Assembly: GCA_005406025.1 (NCBI GenBank)
Contig: BGZK01001022.1
Location: forward strand, 62,001 to 126,000
Direction: 5' to 3'
DNA length: 64,000 nucleotides
From: Eumeta japonica
Taxonomy: Eukaryota > Arthropoda > Insecta > Lepidoptera > Psychidae
Shown: positions 11,792-23,479 of the stretch, in pieces
Layout: every line of letters begins with the position of its first letter
Position numbering within the stretch: the first letter of the stretch is position 1
Translations under genes and position numbers: made by a program
The notes under the pieces: model-generated
Told to the model about the DNA's origin: nothing
Database searches by the model: none
What the model saw: only the letters and a program-made list of their open reading frames with translations

Positions 11792-13785
11792 GTAATTTTC
11801 AGATAGATATGAGATATATTTTTCCGAATCTGTTAAATTTTTTTTAAAATCGATTGGAATGATGGATACTAAAGAAATATAGGAATATACGGTTAGGCAA
11901 AGCTGTTATTACTGTTGAACCGTGGTTTATACATGCCAAGTCTTTATTTCCGTATTCGAACATTTTTATATGGACATATTTTACTTTCTCTCATTAATTA
12001 TTTCCCATTTTTGAAATAGAGACAAATATTTAACTTTTGAACTCTATTCTACCATATAATACCCGATAATTACGCTTGTAATGCTGTAAAATTATTGCAT
12101 TTTCATTGCACGTGTGATTGCTTAATCGCGTATTCATAACGATAAATATTCATCATAAATAGTTATAGCGGTAATCACCTAATCCATTTATTGATAATGA
12201 TAATTAAACAAATTATTATGTACATAGGTGCCGAGTATGATGAATGTATTTGTTCTAAATTCATTCGAACGAAGCCGCGGGCAAAACCAAGTAATCACAA
12301 TATTTATATACTGAATGCCAATGTACAGCATTTTTATTACACATTGTATGTTTCGATATCTTTATTAATAAACTGTTCATAGTACGTGTATGAATTGTAA
12401 TTATAGGTTATGTTCCAAATCACTTGCATTTGCTGCAGTTTATGCAAGGCCTTATCATTTTCTAAGGCGGTTATTCATATTTGTATAATTTTTAGCGGAC
12501 GATTCGTGTTGGAGTCGAACGATCCGGCGGTCTCTTCAAACGCCGACCTCCCTTGTTATTTATTTACGTACGCCGGTCACGCAGGTGCAGAACGTGACGA
12601 GATCGTAAAACGCATGAGTGTATTACGAACTTAATTAGGCTTTCGCGATCCGTGAAACTGTATAACTACCGGCGCAGTCGGCGATACGATGTACGACCGA
12701 TAGACACATTCTCCTAATCGCGGACACGGCGACCGCAGTGTGAGATATTGTGACAATTTAGCGACGACCGCAAGATAACACCTACGTGGTATTCACAGAA
12801 CACCGATTGTAGACAAACTAATTAAAATATTCTGCTGAGTGTGTAATATTTTGTATTTTTTTCCTTGCATTTCAGGCTCCCTATCGGCGACGAGTACCGC
12901 CGAATCTCTCAACTCGAGTTTCATCTGTAACGCAACAAATGATGTGAGAAGAAAGAGTATTTGAAATATAATCATACAACCCCCCTAAAAGCTAGTTATC
13001 CATATAATTACCTATATTGAATTGTGGATTTGAGACCGTTAAAAATATTAACCGTAAAATGAATGCAGGTCTACTTGTTATTGAATAAATATTTTAAATT
13101 TTCTATTACATCTAAAATACTTCGTTTTTATTTTAACAGTAGCTCAAAAAGTTATTAAAAAATGTTAATAATATCATATGTCACATTTCAACTTATTTAA
13201 TATGTTTGTATATTTCAAAGTAGACAAGTAGTTATATCGTACAAATAAGATAACTACAGAATGTATATTCACTTGAGTGAGCACACAAATTTCCTATTTT
13301 TTGGAAAATAGAAAATAGATTATAAAATAGTTAACAATGTCAATTTTTATTTTGATAAAGGCTTGCTTTTCCAATGTATTTATAGGTATCTTCTCCGGAA
13401 AAACGAGATAAAAAATGTGAATTTTGCTATATTTCGCGCCAGTTCTGAAATTATGAGGCAGTTACATTGTTGCTAAATCATTGTTTCTCGACAGCAAATA
13501 GCGCTACATGACATAGACTAAGATGGCACTACATAAATAAATGAAGTCGGTTAAATATGTAGGTATATTTTATATATTACGTTGTAGTGGCCGCAAATTT
13601 TCCCATGAGAAGTCATCATATTCACACGCCAAATTCGGAAGGCGCGGAGCAAAGCTCATTTACCTAAGTATTGTGATATTGACGTGAAGCAATTTTTATA
13701 AGAAATTAGTAAATATTTAAACGGAATCTCGCCGAAGACGCGTGAAAAGTAGGGACAACTCAAAAGACCCGCTTCATGATTACAG
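11792..13785. other. intronic DNA around optional exon D
   Basis: Apart from exon D, no coding segment is seen. The stretch at about 12.49-12.79 kb is less AT-rich than its surroundings (many CGA/CGC words) and has short open frames without splice context. It could be conserved regulatory DNA, but nothing specific can be read. Confidence 0.4.
12876..12943 (+). CDS. exon D: 68-bp optional (cassette) exon
   Basis: A strong acceptor (TTTTTTCCTTGCATTTCAG) and a usable donor (AATGAT|GTGAGA) bound 68 bases. In phase with exon C they read SLSATSTAESLNSSFICN followed by ATND. Because 68 is not a multiple of three, including it moves exon E into another frame: that frame continues ANTIVPPPYS, a second PPPYS motif, then meets TGA at 13879-13881. 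Skipping it joins C to E in the frame that runs through exon F. So this is either an alternatively spliced exon giving a short form (212 codons within this window) or a constitutive exon with a frame error in exon E. Confidence 0.55.
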
Positions 13786-14000
13786 GCGAACACCATCGTC
13801 CCCCCTCCGTACTCGTGCGCAGGGACCTATTCTATGAGGAGTGGCGCGGCGCCGCGCTACTTCGATCGCTGTCCTCGCTGACCAGCGAACGCGCCGGGCG
13901 TGCGCCCCCGCCGCGCGCCCGCACCGCCACCAGCACCCGCCACCACGACTTATCGCCCAACGACACCTTCAGGGAAACTCTTATCACGTCACCGGTACAG
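13786..14000 (+). CDS. exon E: dual-frame exon of the cytoplasmic tail
   Basis: Acceptor CATGATTACAG|GCGAAC and donor CCGGTACAG|GTGAAT bound 215 bases. When joined to exon C it reads two bases plus 71 open codons (EHHRPPSVLVRRDLF, then Arg/Pro/Ala-rich, ending FRETLITSPVQ) and enters exon F in phase. When joined to exon D it reads ANTIVPPPYSCAGTYSMRSG and stops at 13879-13881. In that short form the stop lies 119 bp before the next junction, which could make the transcript a nonsense-mediated-decay target. The GC-rich composition supports coding, but the sequence alone does not decide which frame is functional. Confidence 0.65.
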
Positions 14001-14739
14001 GTGAATATGAAAGTATAGGCGATATTGCATGAGATCACAATTTTTTTAACAATTTCTTGCCTGACGATCACAACACATTAGATAGCGCAATTTTAGATAC
14101 CTATGTACTGACCCTAATTTCTTACCTAGAACGAAACTATTCAAAAAGAAAATATCATGTAATATAATTCTCTCTAGTTGGGAGCCATCCATAAATTACG
14201 TCACTCAAATTTTAAGGTCTTTTGACCTTTGAAGGAGATACGAGCATTAGAATAATGATTTCTTAAAACTTTATTAGTAATTTTCTGCCTAAATAGGATA
14301 CTTCCTGCTATAAATAGGCCAAAAAATAAATATTAAATGCTTTTAGAAGAGTGGAAACATTTTTGAAATAAATTTTAGCATTTTCTGAGCTTAGTAACAA
14401 ACATTTCCCGGCGAGAATAGGATATTGTGCCAAGGTAAAAACTAGCCTATCCTAATTCTAAAGCAAATATCTACAAATTTTGTGATTTTCCAAAATGTGA
14501 TTTTCTAACCATTTTCTCTACTTCAATCAAATTATTTCAGGTACATTAGCAAAAAAATTGTTTCGATATTAGATCTAGCTAGGATATCGAATTCTCTACC
14601 AGAAAAAATTTTTTAAATCACAAAACTGACATTTCAAGTTTTTAACCAGAATATTTGCCAAAGAAAATTATAAAACTTTCGCATTAATTTTTTTTTTAAA
14701 GAAGGATCAGTAAATAATACATTTGTTTAATTTTCCCAG

Positions 14740-15285
14740 GATTCTGCCTACGACCTCGACTTAGAACTTATCGACTACGAGCTCGAATGCGAAGGAGCGT
14801 GCAGGCCGCGGCTCGGCCCGTCGCCACCGATCCACAGATCTCCATCCAACGTCGACGAAACCATATACGAGCACGACATACAAAACCTGCGTCGAATGCT
14901 GGCGGCTACCCCGAGCGACATCTGTGAATCCCCGCCGCAACCTACCAGCCCCACTCAGAGTTCACGAGAATCCACGATGCGGAGACCTAGTGACGAACGA
15001 CGCCACACAATAATCGTGAAAAGAGTACCAAAAAGTAGAAAAACGAGCTTATACATGCCTCTGTCTACGGCTAATGCGGGAAGATCCTGTAGAATATCTC
15101 CGGGACCGAAGGTCTCGTCACGATCAGCTCCCGCCACACCTTGTGGCGCACTCGTGCCAAATCTTTTATCGTTTTCTCAAAGGTTATCCTCATCAGGAAG
15201 GGGTTCAAGATCCTCGAGACTTGAAGAAGAAAACGATCCACTATTAGTTGATGGTGATCCAATACCTTTTGACCATAAATTCTAA
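14740..15285 (+). CDS. exon F: terminal coding exon of the membrane protein
   Basis: Acceptor TTTTCCCAG|GATTCT opens a 546-base exon ending in TAA at 15283-15285. The peptide starts with an acidic stretch (DSAYDLDLELIDYELECE), continues IYEHDIQNLRRMLAATPSD, then a Ser/Pro/Arg-rich basic region (HTIIVKRVPKSRK), and ends NDPLLVDGDPIPFDHKF. No known domain is seen; it looks like a disordered cytoplasmic tail with many potential phosphorylation sites. Exons A, B, C, E and F together give 411 complete codons plus stop, all phases consistent. Candidate poly(A) signals lie at 16006 and just beyond. Part of this exon has a decayed copy near 19.56-19.77 kb. Confidence 0.8.
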   Translation, partial: DSAYDLDLELIDYELECEGACRPRLGPSPPIHRSPSNVDETIYEHDIQNLRRMLAATPSDICESPPQPTSPTQSSRESTMRRPSDERRHTIIVKRVPKSRKTSLYMPLSTANAGRSCRISPGPKVSSRSAPATPCGALVPNLLSFSQRLSSSGRGSRSSRLEEENDPLLVDGDPIPFDHKF

Positions 15286-18200
15286 AATCAATTAGTATCT
15301 CTGAATTTATGAATAGTTTGAGCCAATTACAAACAGTTAAGTTTCGATAAAAGTAAGGAATGAAACAAAGTGTCACAAGTGGGAAATTCTCTGTATTTAA
15401 ATTTTTAATTTAATTGCTAATGTTCACAAAAATTCAGAAAAATTACGAAGAATTAACAAGTTAATAATTTACGAAAAAGGGAGTATTAATTAATTTATTT
15501 TTTAATATAGACCGCTGTATTCACTACACCACGTTCTTATTTATGCAAACAGTTTTTAGAAATCAAATCTCAACATCGGAATAACAGCGGCTTTTTAAAT
15601 TTAATAAGTTCTGTGATACATAAAGCCTTCTTTATTTGCTGCTTTTATAAATTAAATTTCTGCTTGAAAAATATTTGAAACAAAATGTGCTTACAGGAGA
15701 CTTATTTCTTTCTCCAGCAAAAAAAAAAATAGTTCCTGACAGCACATCCGGCCCACAGAGTACCTTTTTATATTTTGGATGTTCTGGCCTAAAAAAGATG
15801 TTCCGATAGCCTTTTACGTGTTCCCCAAATATCCGACATGTGGATGTGAATTCTGTGCTCATTTTCTTAAAACTGGTAGGTGATATTTAAAGGAGTAAGA
15901 ACGTAGTTAGTATGAATGTTATTTAAATATTTGCATTTATTATAAGGATAAAGCTTGTTGGACCATTGTTCACTTGCCTTCGTATATGAAATATGGATTC
16001 TTATGAATAAAACTTGTTTAATTTCCATACCCCTTTAAATAAAAAAATAAAAAAACTTAATTGCTAACCTCACACTAACACATCTAAATTCAACTGCTAA
16101 TGCTCTGTGCACAATATATAAAGTACTTAACAATAATGAGTACAAAATTATAAATAAGCTGTATTATTGCGATATTTGCTGTTAGAAGAATAAGAACTTT
16201 GAAAATGTCCAGTAAATTACCAATTCCGAAAAGAATATAACGAATATTTATATTCTTTTGATCGCAAAAGAATTCAAATATTCGTTTTCTTATATCAAGT
16301 ACTTCTGATTTACAATTTATATGATTTGATGTTATTCATTTATAGCGAAAAAAAACTACAATACTCGAAAAACGAATCGTATATGTATTCATAAATAATC
16401 TAATGAATAGTCTAATTATAGACTAAAAATGTTAAGACCTTATATTTCGTATTAAAAAAATATTAAAGTATTATGGTGGTGAATAAAATATTAAATGGTA
16501 TCTATCTTCAAAGATATATTGTATGACAATTTGATACCTCGATCAATTTAATAAAAAAATGGATTACAAAAAATTATAAAAATATAATAAATGTAGAAAT
16601 ATCATTTAAATAGGCATTCTCTTATTACGAAATCGATATCAATCCATAATTTGAAAAGTAGAATTAGACCAAGACTGGACTGGTAAGTATCAAAATCCAG
16701 AGCGAGTTATGCACCATAATAAACTTCACTCCATGGAAAACACTAGCATTGACCATTAAAAATACTTTCCTTCGAAAAAAAAACAAAATGAAAGTTAAAT
16801 GTCTATACCTCTAACTAGAGTACGAAAGTGCCATCACCTGCATTACGAAAAAAATGGTCAACCAAGCCAATAGAATTTTAAGTAGGTATTTTTTTCACTA
16901 AAAAATTTTGGGAACGTTCTGATTAATCACATAAATTCGCAAATTTTGTAAACTAACTTCAGCACATTGCAATGTAAATAAATAAGGTCTTATTCTACTA
17001 TTTATTGGCAGGGGAATAATTTTGACTTTTTGCGTTTAGTTTGTTAGCGTCTGTTTGTGTCATTTGCATCAATAATTATATTTTTGTCTGTATATGAAAT
17101 CAAATTACTGATTACGTTGGACCCTTTATATACATTTTTTGAAGAAGCAGTGTTACCAATACTATCTCTATGATCTTATTCTTTCTTAAATAAACAATTC
17201 TTAAATATACATGTTTTCTACAAAATTTTCTAAACTGATTGTTTAGTAGAATTGTAGCACGGCTGACTGAACTGAATAGGACAAAAGGACTCGTCGTCTG
17301 TTCCTTTGAGAAAATCCCTTAAAAATCTTCTGTTTTCATTTTAGAAAAGAGGTATACATTAAATTATTGGTTTATATAGAAGTCTTTTACATCATAGTTG
17401 TAGCTGTGTCAACATAACCGCACCCCAAAAGAAATTACTCATTTATTTATTTCAATAACAGTCAACTGTTATTGTCAAATATTAAATAATACGTATTTAC
17501 CTACCTGATTTCGTACTTAAAAAGGATAAGACTGAACCCTCATAGGAGCAATTTGCTGTCCGTTTTGTATATCTGTCTAACAAGACCCATTTGCTCAGAG
17601 ACGGATAGAGATATCAAGTTAAAATTAATATAAAATGCTAAGGTCTACCGTCCTGTTGACTCAGAATTATAAAGTTGGCAAAAAGCACAAAAATGGGCTC
17701 GACCGGTGAAATACCTCGTTCGTACAGAATACGGAATATTATAAAATATTATAAAAGTATAAATATAGGATATATTTAAGACGAAAGCGAGACATAGAGT
17801 GTATGTTCTATACAGGGTTATGTTTGGTATGTAAATTATATATAATGAAATTTACTAATGCATTGTAGTTTATTTTAACGTTGTGACTTATATTTGATAT
17901 CTTTAAAATATAGATAAAAATGACCATCCATGAACTCGAAATCCTTGACGGTTATGCCGACCCAGAAATAGGTTGTACGTAGAGTATTACATAATTTTCA
18001 TTTCTATCCTACATTGTTTTTAAAATCTGCGTCGGCAATGCTGAAAATAAGTATGAAGGAAGACAAAACGTGATAAACTTAGAATGAAATAAAAAATACT
18101 GCAAAAAGCGGAGTTTTGGGAAACTGAAAATTAATGAATGACAAAAGTTATCAGAAGTCTTCTCAGAGTTATTCATAAATTATACCTAAAATCGTGATGT

Positions 18201-18890
18201 TAATGGTTTTAAATTTATAAGTAAGGCTCGGAAAAAAAATTGTACTTCTCATAGTACAATTTTTTCCAAGTTTTCCGTTGAGAAATATCGCAGGTAAAAT
18301 TGTACCAAAAGGGATAAAAAGGTTTTTATGGATTAGTAGATTTGAAACAAACTTATCACACGTTCAATTCCCTATCACACGAGTCAGTGTCATGTACGAT
18401 TCGAACGTCGCACCCAAATTATTAAAATATTTTTGTTTGTGTTCGTCACTTGCTTTCTCCCATCATGGCACATGACAGCAATTTATCAGTATTTCCTTTT
18501 GCATAGGTGCCACTCTCGTATTTATATAGTGTTTACGTAGGTTTATCTCAATCTTAAGTTACTCATGGTTTACAATACATTACAACTGTCGGCATTTGCG
18601 CATGATTTTGTAATAGCTATGCGAGCCAAAAAAAAGTATCATTAGCGACGGAGCTACTCTGAAAGCAGAATCAAGGCTGTTTTGATTACAGGTTAATGCT
18701 TCCAAAATAAACTACCCCGATAGCACCCGTCTTCTTGCGCCAGCTAACGGTGTCATACTTGGAGGTGAGGTAGTACATTGGGGGTTTGAATAAATTCAGA
18801 TGCTAAAAGTCGAATTATAACTCTCAGAATACCTACGATGGGTTGGTTGCGGGAGGGGTTGGAGTGGATCGTAATGGAGATCACCGCCGG
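15286..18890. other. 3' UTR then AT-rich intergenic DNA
   Basis: The first roughly 730 bp after the stop are a plausible 3' UTR, with AATAAA at 16006-16011 and further A-rich AATAAA variants near 16037-16050. From there to 18.9 kb I see no exon. A short hairpin (18230-18267; AAATTGTACT pairs with AGTACAATTT) is the only clear structure. Confidence 0.45.
16006..16011 (+). terminator. candidate poly(A) signal of the membrane-protein gene
   Basis: AATAAA about 720 bp after the stop codon of exon F, followed by a T-rich segment. In AT-rich DNA this hexamer is common, so the assignment is tentative. Confidence 0.3.
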
Positions 18891-19310
18891 AAACAAATAT
18901 TTTACGTATGCAAGGCTATGCTCAACAGCAAATTCTTAATGACCAAGTCAAAACTCACGACATTCACAAATATGGTAAAGACAGTCGTGACCTATGCATG
19001 CGAAGTCTAGACACTGAAGCAAAAACATGAACGAAACTGGCATTGCTCGAAAGGAGAGTTTTTGGACCAAGAAAACTTTTTGGTCCAAGGCGAGAAGGCG
19101 ACGGCACGTATCGTATAGGCGTGAATCACAGACCGTAGGCACTGATTTAGAAATGAACAATCGTCAAGTAACTGTCAAAACGACCTCCAACTGGACTCTG
19201 CAACAGGGAAGACCCAGAGCAAGAAAAGCGTCGAACAAGAAACGCGCAGAAAAGCATCTTTGTGAAGGAAGGCTAAGGATAGAGCAAAATGGAAGAAAGT
19301 AGTTGCGAAG
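18890..19310 (+). mobile_element. LINE fragment, reverse transcriptase C-terminal region
   Basis: The frame through 18.92-19.01 kb reads KAMLNSKFLMTKSKLTTF, then MVKTVVTYACEV, a stop, and TLKQKHERN. The pattern ..K-L-x-x-[YF]-x-x-[ML]-V-[RK]-x-V-V-T-Y-[GA]-C-E-x-W-T-L is typical of the post-catalytic part of RTE- or I-type LINE polymerases. A stop replaces the conserved Trp, so the copy is dead. The following DNA, up to about 19.3 kb, keeps an Arg/Lys-rich frame that resembles the extreme C terminus. Confidence 0.55.
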
Positions 19311-19559
19311 GCTAAACCCCACGAGGGCTGTAGCGCCACGGTAAGGAGATGGAACTCCGTTATATATCTATTTAAATAGGTAAGATATGATTGGCCCTAT
19401 AATCTTTACTTTAGATGCGATTCCTGACCAAAATACATTTTTTCTCTTTTTCTTATTCTATAGCAGTTTGAGCGCGAAGTATATAACTCAAAGTATTGCG
19501 GTGCTCGTTCTTATTACAATTTTTGTTTGCGATTACTCAAAATAATATCCACAAATCAA

Positions 19560-19768
19560 CGAACAACTTACCTGTACCTGTCCCATATAAACTTCACGAG
19601 AATCTACGATGCAGAGTCCCAGAGACGAACGACGTCGTACAACAACGACGTGAAAAGTGTAGCGAAAAAGTAGAACGATGAGACTATATACGACGATATA
19701 TACAGTCAATACGGAAAGATTATCAAGAAAATCTTCGGAACCAAAAGACTTCACAACTTTGTAACTCT
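19560..19768 (+). pseudogene. decayed partial copy of membrane-protein exon F
   Basis: This segment aligns to about 14936-15130 of exon F in the same orientation. TTCACGAGAATC and ACGATGC are near-identical at the start, followed by GACGAACGACG, GTGAAAAG, AAAAAGTAGAA and finally GGAACCAAAAGACTT against GGACCGAAGGTCTC. I judge roughly two thirds to three quarters of positions identical by eye. The homologous frame now has stops (TGA, TAG), so it is not coding. Because the copy is internal to one exon, it could be a local segmental duplication or a fragment moved by a transposon. The parent exon lies 4.5 kb upstream. Confidence 0.7.
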
Positions 19769-19789
19769 TTATACATATATAGCATATTA

Positions 19790-20000
19790 GAGATGGTCAC
19801 CGCCGCCCAACGCCTTATAGACTCGCGACTACAGAGGAGTAACCAGTTACCGGCGTTACCGGTCTCTCAGATAGGAATAGAATATCTATTGAAGGAGTAT
19901 AGGGGTTGACGGAGAGGGTGTGGTGTGTTGGAGGAGGAGAGGACCACTCGAACTTTCACTAACTGACGCTTTTCACATCTGAGCCCCCACTGCCCACTGT
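19790..20000 (+). repeat. dispersed repeat, copy 1 of 3 (GTCACCGCCGCCCA family)
   Basis: The start GTCACCGCCGCCCA, then ACTACAGAGGAGTAACCA, ATAGGAATAGAATATCTATTG and ACTTTCACTAACTGACG match in order with copies near 53.99-54.18 and 63.64-63.82 kb, all in the same orientation. Similar CACCGCC(G)CCCAT..AGAGGAGTCAC sequences are, from memory, common interspersed repeats in Lepidoptera. The class is not known to me. Confidence 0.6.
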
Positions 20001-20465
20001 ATATAACTATACTATGCTAAAATCAACTGTTTTACCTCAATTAACAATACCACGAACATTTAATTGAAAATATGTAAAATGACAGTGATAAAAATCAAAT
20101 TTGATATACATTGAAAACTTTTCGATTGCACATGGATCGATTACTGAATAAAAGATGGTCCTACTGATCAACGTTTGTGCGAAGCTGAGGTCGTATAATA
20201 AATTGGCTATAAAGATTTGTTTTTAGAACGCGTTTTGGACAATCCTACAAAACAATTTGTACAAATTTAATCTTATTCCATGCATATTCATACTAACATG
20301 AGAGAATTAAGTATCATTTAAAATCTAAATAAATAAACACACTTCAACTAGTGTACGAATCAACTAGGTTATACAAAAACTATTGTACCGAGTGCACGAT
20401 ACAAAAATGCGATGCAAATTGAATTTCAAGCTGAGTGAGCCAATCATGCCGCGGGGTTCTCCGCG

Positions 20466-20980
20466 AACCGCCCTGTTGAAAATATCCAAAATATTCCAAT
20501 AAGAAATAATTGTATTGGGACCTAATGTGTTTTTGTCGCTGCAAATCCATATCAATATCCATAAAAACTTTCGAAGAAAAGAAACGGAAAGTTTAGTGGA
20601 ACTTATATGTCTACAGAGTTCTTATCTGGATTTACATATAGAATACATTATTTTTTCTGATTGTGGAATTGTCATTTAAATGCATTAAAAAACATTTACT
20701 ATTTCGTATTCGGAAATCCACATTGGTTTTTATGTCCAAATGGATTTACGATAAGAACAGATACAAACCTACAGGTAAAGTGCAGATAGGATCCATACAA
20801 ATACAAATAACATCACAATCCCAATAAGTCCAATAAAGAAACGTCATTATGATGTACTTACATATAGATTCTTAATTTAACTCTATCTGGAAATTTTTTC
20901 TTCCAGATAGATTACATATAAGCCACTACAGATTCTATTGTTGTGTATGGGACCGTATTGGATGTTTTCAATAGGGCGGT
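20466..20980. mobile_element. candidate MITE with inverted ends
   Basis: ACCGCCCTGTTGAAAATATC near the left end is matched in inverted form by GATGTTTTCAATAGGGCGGT at the right end (two or three mismatches over about 23 bp). The interior is non-coding and AT-rich, and carries a 10-bp hairpin CTATCTGGAA/TTCCAGATAG near 20.88-20.91 kb. I see no clear target-site duplication, so the boundaries are tentative. Confidence 0.4.
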
Positions 20981-21050
20981 GTCACTTAGAGGTCCTTATC
21001 TACGTGGAAAGCCACAGTGTCTTCCTACGCCAAGCCCACCCGTAGAGAAT

Positions 21051-21311
21051 TCACGCACCGAAGACGTGAATATGCCGATCGGCCACGTAGGATAAAGCCG
21101 TTATAGCCCAAGGACTAACGGTAGCATCCACTAACACGTGTTCAAGGATTCCGTGACAGTCGAACACTCCCTGCGCAAAGGAGTACGTGAGTAACTGATT
21201 ATAGTCTTTTCCGTCTCTCCCCGCAAAGAGAAGTTTAACAAAGAGCCGATTGTGCATCTCCATATTTAGGCACTCGACGTTCGTGTAATCATACGAAAAC
21301 GAACAACACAA
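21051..21311 (-). pseudogene. protein-like open frame of unknown origin, probably a gene fragment
   Basis: On the minus strand, 86 codons read with strikingly protein-like composition: MEMHNRLFVKLLFAGRDGKD, then YNQLLTYSFAQGVFDCHGIL, EHVLVDATVSPWAITAL and SYVADRHIHVFGA. After the TGA the same frame continues ILYGWAWRRKTLWLSTR, as if the stop had replaced a sense codon (CGA to TGA would fit). I do not recognise the family. There is no obvious splice context. It could be a conserved exon of an unseen gene, a retrocopied fragment or an old transposon protein. The surroundings are intergenic DNA between the membrane-protein gene and YEATS4. Confidence 0.4.
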
Positions 21312-23149
21312 TTCTAATGTTAAATATCCGAATGCTGAATAATATGTATGGTTTTAAGCTGATCATGGTACAAAAAGCTCTCAAAACTTAAAGACTTATA
21401 GCTTCACGAGCTCGAAAATTCGGAAAACGGTTGAACTTATAGATCGTTCCTAAGCCTTTTTGCTACTCTCGTGCTCAAAGTCTTCAAAAATATGTCTAGA
21501 AACTAATTTTTGATCAAATTTTGTATTTTTTCAATTTCACTGAGTTCAAAAATGTAATTTCAATATCTGTTCAGCTATTGGATAGCATGCAACATCTGTA
21601 TTTATTCAAATAAAACGCTATTTTTTTTCAGTTCTAAACTACGATGTCTATGAAACACGTCGTTCGATTTCAGTCTACTTTGCGGTATTCAACGCAGTTT
21701 TAAAACCATAGAACAATAATTGACCGACACCAAACATTAATCTGTAAAGAACTTAGAAGATAACTTCTAAAGATCTATTCAGATTGATGATTTAAATAAT
21801 TAGAATAATCTATTTTTTGCAAATATTTCGCTGACCATAACTCTTGAACGACCCAACCGATTGTAATGAATTCGATTTTGCAATTTATCGATAGAACAAT
21901 TTGAAAAATATTCTAAAAATACTCTTTTAGAATAATTACACTCCTACAATATTAATACAATAATCAACAATATTTTTTAAAGAGTACAACGAGCTAGATT
22001 TTGAAAGTTATCGATAGAACGAATTTTATACAATTTATAGCAGTCAACGCATCTATTTAGAGAAAAGAGCTGATTCGATGTTCCTATTGATCGGTAAAGC
22101 TGTCTAAAAGTTATTTCATACAAGCATTCTTTTGAAACCTATATTTTTGAGTTTCCTTAAAATCTACCAGGCGTAATTAGTTTAACGTTTCAGAAAGTCT
22201 GAGTTGAGTGGGCGGATCTATTTCGAATGTCGCAAACTGTCCTTCGATTGGTTAATCATTACAGATATCACTAGGAAAATGGTCCAAATAGATTCCTAGG
22301 ACCCTGAAATGTGAATATCTGATGAAAACTCGATTTTCGAAATTCATACTGAGAACAATAACTTCCCAATTTTATGAAAATTTTTCAATTTTCATAATAG
22401 GATTTTAAAATAGATCTAAAGCCACGGTCTAATCAGTTCCTGCAGCGCAGCTGCTTACAATCCGTGACCTTATCACACGAGTCGGTGTCATGTACTATTC
22501 AATCATCGCAACCAAATTATTAAAATATTTTTAAGCTATTGCATAGCTTTTATCGCGGGCTTTGAGCGCGGCGACCCAATCAAGAAATTCCGTAACGAAA
22601 ATAAAACCTCACGCCCCCTACTCCACCTACCATGTAGCTCGGCCGAGCGTTCGCTTAACGTGTATGTATATGGTACGACTGTACGAAGCTCGCACGGATT
22701 GAGACGAGCTGCTCCGAAATGGGACGAATACGTAAGCAGCTGTTTGTGAGAAAGTATATAGGTGTATAGGTATCTATCATATCTTTATAATGCCACACTC
22801 ACCTCATATTCCCCGTAAGTACACATGAAGGTATATATCTATACATAGGTGTACCTATGTATAACAATGAATAGCAGTTGCTGGTGAATAGCTATACGAC
22901 CCCAAACGACCAACCTAATAAGAAAAAATTAAAAATATTCGCTAAATCGGTCGAATCATTATTTTTCATAACTTTCATTGAACTCTTACACGTCGAACGA
23001 TAAAAATAATGTACACTCCATCCTTTTCTTTGAACTAAGTTATCTCCTTGCCAAATTTCGTTAAAATCCGTCAAATTATACGGGTGCTTTTTAATATCAA
23101 AGAACAAAAAACACGCGAAAAACACTCACTATGGGTTTACAAAAAAAAA

Positions 23150-23412
23150 AAATTTAAACTAAAAGGGTTCTTAATAATTCTCACGTAACCGTAAAATATC
23201 TATCGTGTATTTTTCTCGGGCTCCCAGCTATTTTCTTACTATATTTTATTGAAAGCGGTTAAACTATTAGAGTTCTTAGTAATCCTCATAGAACCCAAAA
23301 AATATATATCGTATGCACTTTTATTGACTTCCAACTATCTCATATTATATTTTATTGAAATCGGTTAAGCTATAAGGAACCTTAGTAATGTATACGAACC
23401 CTAAAAAAACCA
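23150..23412. repeat. imperfect tandem repeat, about 106-bp unit, 2.4 copies
   Basis: GGGTTCTTAATAATTCTCA, TATTTTATTGAAAGCGGTTA and the DNA between them recur about 106 bp later as GAGTTCTTAGTAATCCTCA ... TATTTTATTGAAATCGGTTA, then a partial third unit (GGAACCTTAGTAATG). The units are diverged. It lies just upstream of the hexamer-type repeat block at 23.48 kb. Confidence 0.6.
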
Positions 23413-23479
23413 AACCCTTAATAATTTTTATCGTAGATAACTTTCGTTCATGACTTCGCCCATATGGACATAGATTAAA

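Noticed and set aside
13786..14000. Treating exon E simply as frameshifted or pseudogenised
   Set aside because: Skipping the 68-bp exon D restores a fully open, phase-correct frame through exon F, so damage need not be assumed.
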